Part shown: positions 1-5,887 of the stretch, piece by piece
Position numbering within the stretch: position 1 is the first letter of the stretch
Layout: every line of letters starts with the position of its first letter
The notes under the pieces: model-generated
Databases searched by the model: none
Told to the model about the DNA's origin: nothing
Seen by the model: the letters and a program-made list of their open reading frames with translations, nothing else
Source of the DNA: DASPKA01 sp035628335
Lineage (GTDB): Bacteria; Patescibacteriota; Doudnabacteria; UBA920
Reading direction: 5' to 3'
Length of the DNA stretch: 29,732 nt
Assembly (NCBI GenBank): GCA_035628335.1
Contig: DASPKA010000141.1
Coordinates: 1 to 29,732, forward strand
Made by a program: the position numbers and the translations under genes

Positions 1-1359
1 TTAATAAACAAAATCTCTGGAGAACGTCATGCAATCACATCTCCAGTTGCAGGTACCACACGTGACCGCCAGTACGTGGATGTTTCTTGGAATGGCAAAG
101 AATTTACGCTGGTAGACACCGCGGGTTTAATTTTCGCAAACGCTGAGCTTGAACAAAATGTTAAGAAACAAATAGACGTAGCCAAGGGCGAGGCAGATAT
201 CTTAGTCTTCGTGGCAGACAGCAAAGCTGACCCTGCGACAATCTCCCGTGAAGTGCTGGTGTACTTTAGGAAAAGTAAAAAGCCTGTGATCCTAGCAATA
301 AACAAAGTGGACGCTCCTAACAAAGTTGAGGCTATGTTAGCTGAGTTTGCGCATCTTGGCATTAAGCCAAGTTTTGCGGTTTCAGCAGTTACCGGCAGAG
401 GCCTTGGAGACTTACTGGACGCAATCGCTTCAAAGATTGAAGAACTTGGCCTGAAGGGTGAAAAAGATCCAGACACGGGGATTAAGGTAGCTATCGTAGG
501 CAAGCCAAACGTAGGTAAAAGCACGCTCTTTAACAAAATCCTGGGCCAGGAACGTTCTGTTGTCTCTTCCATCCCTGGAACTACCAGAAACCCAGTGGAC
601 AGCTACGTGGCAATAGACGGTACTGAGTATGTTTTCATAGACACTGCGGGACTAAAAAAGAAAACACATAACCAAGAACTGCCGGACATTTACTCTGGCT
701 TCCACGCCTTCAAGTCAATCCGCCGCAGTGACGTGTGTATTTTTGTGCTGGACAGTGTTGAGGAGATCTCAAAGCAAGACCAACAGATAGCCGCGGAAAT
801 TGCTGAACAAAACAAAGGCGTGATTATAGTCGCTAACAAGGTTGACGCTTATGCGCCAGATGAATACAAACCAGCGAGCGAAGCACAGTTAGCCGGAGAA
901 CGCAATGCACCCAGGGCCAAATCCTACAAAACCGATAAGAAAAAACAGAGTATGCAGGACCAGCTGAAAGACTTTATTTCTTCCCACTTTCAGTTCTTGT
1001 GGATGAGCCCAGTATTCCTGATCTCCGCGCAGTCTGACACAGATTTTTCTGAAATCTTAAACGCGGTAAAGTCAATCTATGCCGCCAGAGAAAAGACCGT
1101 TTCACCTGAAGAGCTGAAAAAGCTTTTGGACCACACGATGAAAGTTAACCCGCCCAAGCTCATCCGTGATCAACGGGCACCAAAAGTCTTTTCATTAAAC
1201 CAAATTGGCACTAAGCCTCCGGAGTTTGAACTAGTAGTAAACTACTCCGCTGCAATCTCCCAGCAATTTAGAAAAGCTGTCCAGAACGGTATCATCCGCG
1301 ACCTTGGCTTTTGGGGCACACCAGTTGTGCTTAAAATGAACAGTAAAGATAAAAAATAA
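1..1359 (+). CDS. der: Ribosome biogenesis GTPase Der (EngA), 5' end outside window
   Basis: Der is a tandem-GTPase factor for maturation of the 50S ribosomal subunit. The reading frame is open from base 1, so the gene starts before the window and about 15-20 N-terminal residues, including the first P-loop, are missing. In the first G domain I see AGTTRD (switch I), DTAGL, NKVD and SAVTGRG. The second G domain begins near residue 156 with GKPNVGKSTLFNK, then GTTRN, DTAGLKKKT and NKVDAY, followed by a C-terminal KH-like domain ending in VLKMNSKDKK. The segment between NKVD and the G5 motif SAQSD in the second G domain is about 60 residues, roughly 30 more than usual, and is rich in Lys, Ala and Gln. 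The ORF closes with TAA. Family assignment is certain. Confidence 0.97.
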   Translation, partial: LINKISGERHAITSPVAGTTRDRQYVDVSWNGKEFTLVDTAGLIFANAELEQNVKKQIDVAKGEADILVFVADSKADPATISREVLVYFRKSKKPVILAINKVDAPNKVEAMLAEFAHLGIKPSFAVSAVTGRGLGDLLDAIASKIEELGLKGEKDPDTGIKVAIVGKPNVGKSTLFNKILGQERSVVSSIPGTTRNPVDSYVAIDGTEYVFIDTAGLKKKTHNQELPDIYSGFHAFKSIRRSDVCIFVLDSVEEISKQDQQIAAEIAEQNKGVIIVANKVDAYAPDEYKPASEAQLAGERNAPRAKSYKTDKKKQSMQDQLKDFISSHFQFLWMSPVFLISAQSDTDFSEILNAVKSIYAAREKTVSPEELKKLLDHTMKVNPPKLIRDQRAPKVFSLNQIGTKPPEFELVVNYSAAISQQFRKAVQNGIIRDLGFWGTPVVLKMNSKDKK

Positions 1360-1432
1360 TTTTCCTTGATAATCTTGACTAAGTGTAGTAAGCTTGTAGC
1401 ACAAACCCCTGAACACAGGAAAGGAGAATGCT

Positions 1433-1639
1433 ATGAAACTTACCGAAGCTCAAACTGGAGGCATATACTGGGCATTAGGGTCCGATGTCAGCAACTTGAA
1501 TTATGCTTGCAACGTTGAGGTTCATACCCAACCTCAAAGAGACCCGAAAATGGTGGTTATTCAAGTCGAAGAACGCACAGACAAAGAGGTAAAGGTTCGT
1601 CACACGAAAAATCACCGCAAGTCCTTCAGTATGAAGTAG
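1433..1639 (+). CDS. Small orphan protein, 68 aa
   Basis: I do not recognise this protein. It is soluble and has no signal peptide or membrane segment. The N-terminal half is mixed (LTEAQTGGIYWALG); the C-terminal half alternates charge and hydrophobic residues (MVVIQVEERTDKEVKVRH), suggesting a small beta-rich fold. It ends with a basic KNHRKSFSMK tail. An AGGAAAGGAGA ribosome binding site lies 6-8 nt before the ATG, and a strong terminator follows 3 bp after the stop, so this is a real single-gene unit. A TTGACT hexamer at 1375-1380 could be its -35, but the matching -10 is poor. Confidence 0.75.
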   Translation: MKLTEAQTGGIYWALGSDVSNLNYACNVEVHTQPQRDPKMVVIQVEERTDKEVKVRHTKNHRKSFSMK

Positions 1640-1642
1640 CTG

Positions 1643-1689
1643 AAAACACCCGAAAATATTCGCAACTAGTGGATATTTTCGGGTGTTTT
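1643..1689 (+). terminator. Intrinsic terminator with 17-bp perfect stem
   Basis: AAAACACCCGAAAATAT (1643-1659) pairs perfectly with 1673-1689 and the 3' arm ends in TTTT. The flanking A and T tracts make it able to work in both directions. It separates the 68-aa gene from pth. Confidence 0.88.
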
Positions 1690-1697
1690 GTATAGAG

Positions 1698-1703
1698 TAT
1701 ACT
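1698..1703 (+). promoter_or_regulatory. -10 box of pth, probable leaderless start
   Basis: TATACT lies 7 nt upstream of the pth ATG, so transcription would start at or next to the start codon. There is no Shine-Dalgarno sequence between them. The -35 region lies inside the preceding terminator arm and matches consensus poorly. Confidence 0.5.
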
Positions 1704-1710
1704 TATATAT

Positions 1711-2250
1711 ATGAAACTCATTATAGCCTTAGGCAACCCTGGAAGAGAATACGAAAAAACCCGCCACAATGCAGGCTGGTTGGCTTTAGACTTTTTTTTA
1801 CAAGACAAACCTGGCATAACCTGCGAATCAAAGTTTAAGACACAAATTTGCGAACTGAATATAAGAGGAGTTAAAACCTTTTTCGTTAAACCTCAAACTT
1901 TTATGAACCTGTCTGGACAAGCGGTTGCTGAAATTGTAAGCTTTTACAAACTCAGTCCAGAAACAGATATCCTCGTGATACATGACGAAATAGATCTCCC
2001 TTTGGGAGAAGTCAGGCTCTCCAAGGACCGTTCAAGCGCTGGACACAATGGCGTACAGAGTCTCTACGACTACCTGGGCACAAAAAACTTCTCTCGGATA
2101 CGCATAGGCATAGAAGCTCGAACCGATAAGAAAATCCCACCCACCGTAGACTACGTGCTTCACCGCTTTACAAACGAAGAACTAACTACTCTTTCCAATT
2201 CCACTTTCCCAACCATAGCAAAAGAAATCGAAAGATTTCTTGAGACCTAA
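1711..2250 (+). CDS. pth: Peptidyl-tRNA hydrolase
   Basis: Pth cleaves the ester bond of peptidyl-tRNAs that drop off ribosomes, recycling tRNA in the cytosol. At 179 aa it has normal family length. Diagnostic motifs are present in order: LGNPGREYEKTRHNAGW near the N-terminus with the catalytic His of TRHN; KPQTFMNLSGQAV; and HDEIDLPLGEVRLSKDRSSAGHNG with the conserved Asp and the GHNG loop, followed by RIRIGI. The ATG start aligns with the family start; there is no ribosome binding site, but a -10 box sits just upstream, so the mRNA is probably leaderless. An orphan gene follows after 24 bp and probably shares the transcript. Confidence 0.97.
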   Translation: MKLIIALGNPGREYEKTRHNAGWLALDFFLQDKPGITCESKFKTQICELNIRGVKTFFVKPQTFMNLSGQAVAEIVSFYKLSPETDILVIHDEIDLPLGEVRLSKDRSSAGHNGVQSLYDYLGTKNFSRIRIGIEARTDKKIPPTVDYVLHRFTNEELTTLSNSTFPTIAKEIERFLET

Positions 2251-2274
2251 CCTATCACACACTAGGAGGCATAC

Positions 2275-2511
2275 GTGTCAAACGGAGAAATAGCTGAAAT
2301 CTTACGTCTTAACCCCGATCTGCGATATACCAGAAACCCTTCCCAAGCATCTTACCCATGCGGAGGAGAACGGCACGGAGGTTACACGCAGTTCATCCCC
2401 CACAATTTCCCTCTGTGGTTTTGGGTCAATCGACCTGGAAACTTCTGCTCCGTGACCTGCGCCGGCGCCGGCTGCCGCGTAGTCGTCGTTTACGTCGCAA
2501 ACGCAGCATAG
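2275..2511 (+). CDS. Small orphan protein, 78 aa, GTG start
   Basis: I do not recognise this protein. The GTG start is supported by TAGGAGG seven bases upstream, and an intrinsic terminator follows within 20 bp of the stop, so translation is likely. The N-terminus (MSNGEIAEILRLNPDLRYTRN) looks like a short helical segment. The middle is aromatic, with FPLWFWVNRPGN. The C-terminus has two cysteines (CSVTCAGAGC region) and a hydrophobic VVVVYVANAA end. An overlapping ORF in another frame (2358-2582) runs through the terminator and is less likely. It probably shares the pth transcript. Confidence 0.55.
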   Translation: MSNGEIAEILRLNPDLRYTRNPSQASYPCGGERHGGYTQFIPHNFPLWFWVNRPGNFCSVTCAGAGCRVVVVYVANAA

Positions 2512-2530
2512 TTTCTTATCCCAACAAACT

Positions 2531-2574
2531 AAAAAGCCCCCAGAATCCTATAAAGAACTGCGGGCTTTTTTCTT
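2531..2574 (+). terminator. Intrinsic terminator after the pth unit
   Basis: AAAAAGCCC (2531-2539) pairs with GGGCTTTTT (2562-2570), 9 bp, and the T tract continues into TTCTTTTTT. It closes the pth and 78-aa gene unit. Confidence 0.85.
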
Positions 2575-2577
2575 TTT

Positions 2578-2583
2578 TATAAT
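2578..2583 (+). promoter_or_regulatory. Perfect -10 box (TATAAT) before the structured RNA
   Basis: TATAAT follows the terminator T tract directly, placing a start near 2590, about 17 nt before the first long RNA helix. The -35 region (GAACTG at the expected spacing) is weak. Confidence 0.5.
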
Positions 2584-2589
2584 TTTCCG

Positions 2590-2950
2590 GAAACCTAACC
2601 ACCCACGGAGTGCATATCTTGGTTCAGGTTGGTCGTTTTTCTGAGCACGGCGCGGAGGCGTATGCTTCATACGGTGGAGCGACGCGCGGAAGAAAAACGT
2701 GCAACATGGGCCAAGAGATGCGCTCCCCCGGCCAGCGTACTAAACCAAAAAAATTTGTTCAACACCCTACCTGCAAGTGTAGGCTCAAGTGCATTCGCGC
2801 CTGAACCTATCTTAATGGCTATTATCAGTAAGTAGGAGGGATTCTCACTGAATTCACCACTTGCAAATAGGGTACTGAACAAATTATACTCAAGAGTAGA
2901 GTAGCTTCCGTGAGTGACGGAATTCACTTCCGTCGCTTGCGGGAGCGTAC
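2590..2950 (+). ncRNA. Candidate structured non-coding RNA, two long rods plus a 3' hairpin
   Basis: No convincing gene lies between 2512 and 2997. Three folded domains are visible. Domain 1: GGAGTGCATATCTTGG (2607-2622) pairs with 2711-2726 (one A-G mismatch, one G-U); inside it CGTTTTTC (2634-2641) pairs with 2692-2699, and CGTATG/CATACG (2659-2673) forms the tip. Domain 2: AATTTGTTCA (2752-2761), ACCCTA (2764-2769) and TGCAAGTG (2772-2779) pair in register with 2858-2885. Domain 3: an 18-bp hairpin, 2904-2921 with 2929-2946, keeping every pair through four G-U wobbles. It lacks the RNase P core GAGGAAAGTCC, the tmRNA ends and the SRP GGAA-loop motif. The rod shape recalls 6S RNA, but there is no sequence proof. 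Short ORFs here have no ribosome binding site. Confidence 0.5.
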
Positions 2951-2997
2951 TCACTGCGTAACTAACGTATAAACTATATTATATTTTTTTCATTATT

Positions 2998-3933
2998 TTG
3001 TCAAAAGAAACTATCAAACAAAAAATATCTCCTATAAAAGCGCAAGAAAAAGCGCTTTTTTCCTTTCCTTATATACACGAACTTTCTTTACAAGACCCTG
3101 ATTTTCCAAAATTACTGCAAGAAATACCTAATCCACCTGTAAAACTATATTATAGGGGAAACATATCTATTTTAAATGACAAAAATTTACTTTCTGTAGT
3201 TGGCAGCAGAAAGATGACAGCTTATGGAAAAGCAGCATGCCGCAGCCTGCTCACAATACCTTGCCAACAAGGTATCCGGCTGGTTTCTGGTATGGCGCTG
3301 GGCATAGACGGCGAGGTTCACTCGATTGCTATTGAGAACAAGCAGCCCACTGTTGCAGTGCTTGCAAATGGACTCGACGACCAGAGCCTGCACCCTAAAA
3401 CACACTTTGCACTATCTCGAAAAATCTTAGAGTATGGTGGTTGCTTGATCTCTGAGTATTCCCCCGGAACTCCAGCACTTAAACATAACTTTTATGAGCG
3501 AAACCGAATCATTTCCGGTCTCTCTCGTGCAACGCTGCTGGTGGAAGCGCAAACACGGTCTGGAACTATGATCACCGCACGGTATGCTCTAGAACAAAAC
3601 CGAGACGTACTCGCTGTTCCTGGGCGTATAACAGACAGTTACTCAAGTGGCACGAACCAGCTTATTTCGCAAGGTGCTACGCCTATTACCAACCATATAC
3701 AGCTCATGGAGTACTTCAATCTAGCAGCCAAACCTCCTATGCAGCTTAGTCTTGACCTCAGTGGGAATGAACGCACTATTTTAGATATACTTACCATACG
3801 TCCCCTTACCGCGGACGGGATTGCTGAAACAAGCGCACTCCCCGCGCACATTACCCTAAGCACTCTTACTTCACTGGAACTCAAAGGCTTCCTGGAGCAG
3901 AGTAAAGGATACTACATAATATGCCGGAATTAA
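2998..3933 (+). CDS. dprA: DNA-processing protein DprA (Smf)
   Basis: DprA binds incoming single-stranded DNA and loads RecA during natural transformation. The 311 aa show the family order: an N-terminal helical part with FPYIHELSLQDPDFPKLLQEI and the PPVKLYYRGN lead-in; the Rossmann-like core with LLSVVGSRKMTAYGK, SGMALGIDGEVHSIA, TVAVLANGLD, LISEYSPGTPALKHNFYERNR, IISGLSR and VVEAQTRSGTMITARYALEQ; and a winged-helix C-terminus from about residue 250. The TTG start is the first in-frame option and lies after TATATTATAT at 2975-2984 with no Shine-Dalgarno, so the exact start is uncertain. The 3' end overlaps the CapA-like gene by 13 bp, so the two are co-transcribed. Confidence 0.95.
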   Translation: MSKETIKQKISPIKAQEKALFSFPYIHELSLQDPDFPKLLQEIPNPPVKLYYRGNISILNDKNLLSVVGSRKMTAYGKAACRSLLTIPCQQGIRLVSGMALGIDGEVHSIAIENKQPTVAVLANGLDDQSLHPKTHFALSRKILEYGGCLISEYSPGTPALKHNFYERNRIISGLSRATLLVEAQTRSGTMITARYALEQNRDVLAVPGRITDSYSSGTNQLISQGATPITNHIQLMEYFNLAAKPPMQLSLDLSGNERTILDILTIRPLTADGIAETSALPAHITLSTLTSLELKGFLEQSKGYYIICRN

Positions 3934-5237
3934 ACGTTAGAGACAATACAGAGCAGATACATAGGAATAATCTGAAACCAATAGTCTTAGGAGGTATTAT
4001 TCTCTTGTTCGGACTCTTCGCTGGGCTAGGTATTAGCCGTTTTCTTAATAATAAGGAGGTCACGCCACAAAACCACTCCATAGTAATACCAAATGGAACC
4101 ACAACCCCACAAGGGATCACAGGGGATGCTGGGCTTCAAAGCGAGCTGCAAAAAATGTATGTGAAGGCTCAGGATCTCGCGAATGGCGGTAAAAATAATG
4201 ACCCTCAAACCAAGCAAACAATTACCTTTCTTGCAGTAGGAGACATTTCTCTCTCCCGCAATGTGGCGCAGCAAATAAAAAACTCTGGTAATACTTTTGC
4301 GCCATTCGAAAAAATGAAAGACATTCTTGCAAGTACTGACTTTAATTTTGGCAACCTGGAAACCCCATTTTCCAATTCAAATGCTTTTTCTCCTTCCAAC
4401 ACCTTAGTCTTTAACGCCCCGAAGAAGAATGTTGAAGGTTTGAAAGCGGCCAACTTCCAAATAGTTAGTCTTGCAAACAACCACTCACTCGACCAAGGCT
4501 CTACTGGTGCAGAAATTACCCGCACCTGGTTAAGCCAAAACAATATTCTGCATATGGGTACTGGTAAAAACCTCGACGAGGCATATGCTCCCAAAATAAT
4601 TGACATAAAAGGCTTCAAAATAGCGTTTATAGCTGCTTCATACTCTTCCATTAATGACTCAGGAGCTGTAAAAAATAACATAGTCGCGCGCATTGACGAC
4701 ACAGTACGGCTAAAAAAATCCGTGACAGGAGCAAAAAAGACAGCTGACGTTGTGGTTGTGAGCATGCATGCAGGAACTGAGTACGTACGTGAACCAAATG
4801 AATTACAAAAAAATTTCGCCCACTCAGCAATTGACTCTGGCGCTGACATAGTAATAGGCCACCACCCTCATTGGGTTCAGACCATTGAAAACTATAACGG
4901 TAAATATATTTTTTACTCATTAGGTAATTTTGTCTTTGACCAAGACTGGTCACAGGATACGAAAGAAGGGTTGGTGCTTAAAATTTCAATAGAGGGTAAG
5001 AAGCCAAGTTCACAAACCGCACCCCCTCCCCCTAACGAACCTCAAACAGGTAAAAAAACAGTAACATTGGACGATTTGCAAAGCACTCGATCCCTGGACG
5101 CTGCCCCAAAAATCACCCAAATTGAGCTTATTCCCACTATAATAGAACGAAACTTTCGGCCAAGACCAGCAACCGAAACCGAAGGCCAAACCATCTTGAA
5201 TAAAATCGGTCAAAAAGATAAGATATTGAAGCAATAA
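3921..5237 (+). CDS. CapA-family (PGA_cap) metallophosphatase-like protein, membrane anchored
   Basis: This 438-aa protein belongs to the CapA/PgsA family, calcineurin-like proteins named from poly-gamma-glutamate capsule synthesis; the substrate in this lineage is unknown. Residues 15-35 form one membrane anchor (PIVLGGIILLFGLFAGLGI), placing the domain outside the cell. Family motifs in order: FLAVGDISLSRNV, FNFGNLETPFS, VSLANNHSLDQG, GIKIAFIAASYS-like, VVSMHAGTEY and IVIGHHPHWVQ, then GKYIFYSLGNFVFDQDW. The Asp, Asn and His residues of these motifs would bind metal. A Pro-rich low-complexity stretch follows near residue 360 (TAPPPPNEPQ). No pgsB or pgsC homologue is visible nearby, so a capsule role is doubtful. 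A terminator follows immediately. Confidence 0.9.
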   Translation: MPELNVRDNTEQIHRNNLKPIVLGGIILLFGLFAGLGISRFLNNKEVTPQNHSIVIPNGTTTPQGITGDAGLQSELQKMYVKAQDLANGGKNNDPQTKQTITFLAVGDISLSRNVAQQIKNSGNTFAPFEKMKDILASTDFNFGNLETPFSNSNAFSPSNTLVFNAPKKNVEGLKAANFQIVSLANNHSLDQGSTGAEITRTWLSQNNILHMGTGKNLDEAYAPKIIDIKGFKIAFIAASYSSINDSGAVKNNIVARIDDTVRLKKSVTGAKKTADVVVVSMHAGTEYVREPNELQKNFAHSAIDSGADIVIGHHPHWVQTIENYNGKYIFYSLGNFVFDQDWSQDTKEGLVLKISIEGKKPSSQTAPPPPNEPQTGKKTVTLDDLQSTRSLDAAPKITQIELIPTIIERNFRPRPATETEGQTILNKIGQKDKILKQ

Positions 5238-5241
5238 TCGC

Positions 5242-5273
5242 AAGCATTCCGGTGTATTATCGGAATGCTTTTT
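5242..5273 (+). terminator. Intrinsic terminator after the CapA-like gene
   Basis: AAGCATTCCG (5242-5251) pairs with CGGAATGCTT (5261-5270), 10 bp, followed by TTT. It closes the dprA unit. Confidence 0.85.
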
Positions 5274-5300
5274 ACTATCAAAGGAGAACAAGGAGAACAA

Positions 5301-5720
5301 ATGGAACAATTTATTGGCATCGTGAATGAATTGCCTTTCGCGATAAAATTGCTTCTGTTCACTATCTTCGCCTTTTTTGTGTTCAAGCTTCTCTTTGGGA
5401 GCAAGAAACCAAAGCAACCACCGCTGCAAAAAGAATTTTTCGAAGCGTGTCCGAATTGCGGTGGGCAAACGAAAATAGCGAGTGGAAAACGACTACGGTG
5501 TGCAGACTGTGGATATAGCCAAGGAGATAAGCTGAGGTGCGAAATCCTCAACTTCCCAACAACGAGCCCAGACGACTTCGCCGAAGATAGCAAACCCTTC
5601 TGTGCGGCCTGTAGGAAGCAAGTAGTGTTTGGTAGGCCACACCGGGCATGTATAGCACATGGTGTGATCTTGCACGACACAGAGCAGTGTGCAACTGCTC
5701 ACGCAGAGAAGGTCAAATAA
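5301..5720 (+). CDS. Membrane-anchored zinc-ribbon protein, 139 aa
   Basis: I do not recognise a named family. The ATG at 5301 is preferred over the in-frame ATG at 5265 because AAGGAGAAC precedes it at the right distance and the earlier start falls inside the upstream terminator. Residues about 12-32 are one membrane helix (AIKLLLFTIFAFFVFKLLFG) followed by a basic KKPKQ, so the bulk should be cytosolic. Next comes a zinc ribbon, CPNCGG with CADCGY about 17 residues later, and then a second Cys cluster (CAACRKQ and further Cys/His residues), which may be another metal site. The gene stands alone between two terminators. Confidence 0.8.
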   Translation: MEQFIGIVNELPFAIKLLLFTIFAFFVFKLLFGSKKPKQPPLQKEFFEACPNCGGQTKIASGKRLRCADCGYSQGDKLRCEILNFPTTSPDDFAEDSKPFCAACRKQVVFGRPHRACIAHGVILHDTEQCATAHAEKVK

Positions 5721-5728
5721 TCTTTCGT

Positions 5729-5760
5729 AACGTGAACCAGAAATTCCTGGTTCACGTTTT
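5729..5760 (+). terminator. Intrinsic terminator
   Basis: AACGTGAACCAG (5729-5740) pairs with CTGGTTCACGTT (5747-5758), 12 bp, hexaloop AAATTC, followed by TTTT. It ends the zinc-ribbon gene. Confidence 0.9.
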
Positions 5761-5799
5761 CATTTGACAAATAATTTTTTTTGCGACAAAATCACTTCT

Positions 5800-5832
5800 G
5801 TCGCCTCATCGGCGACCCGCCGAAGAGGCGGG
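5800..5832. repeat. Two abutting GC-rich hairpins (GTCGCC/GGCGAC and CCCGCC/GGCGGG)
   Basis: GTCGCC (5800-5805) pairs with 5811-5816, and CCCGCC (5816-5821) pairs with 5827-5832. The second hairpin has the same arms as the hairpin within the 3' end of topA at 8126-8144. They stand out in an AT-rich intergenic region upstream of topA. Confidence 0.6.
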
Positions 5833-5844
5833 TATCCAAAATAT

Positions 5845-5873
5845 TTGTTAAATTTTTTTTTGTCGTTTATACT
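5845..5873 (+). promoter_or_regulatory. topA promoter
   Basis: TTGTTA (5845-5850), 17-bp spacer, TATACT (5868-5873). The predicted start near 5880 leaves a leader of about 8 nt before the ATG at 5888. Confidence 0.6.
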
Positions 5874-5887
5874 TGATTCATATTGGT

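Noticed and set aside
2610..2835. Two overlapping plus-strand ORFs of 64 and 68 aa
   Set aside because: They lie in the arms of the candidate RNA helices, lack ribosome sites and have no recognisable content.
4205..4849. 214-aa minus-strand ORF
   Set aside because: Lies wholly within the CapA-like gene; the family motifs are clear on the plus strand.
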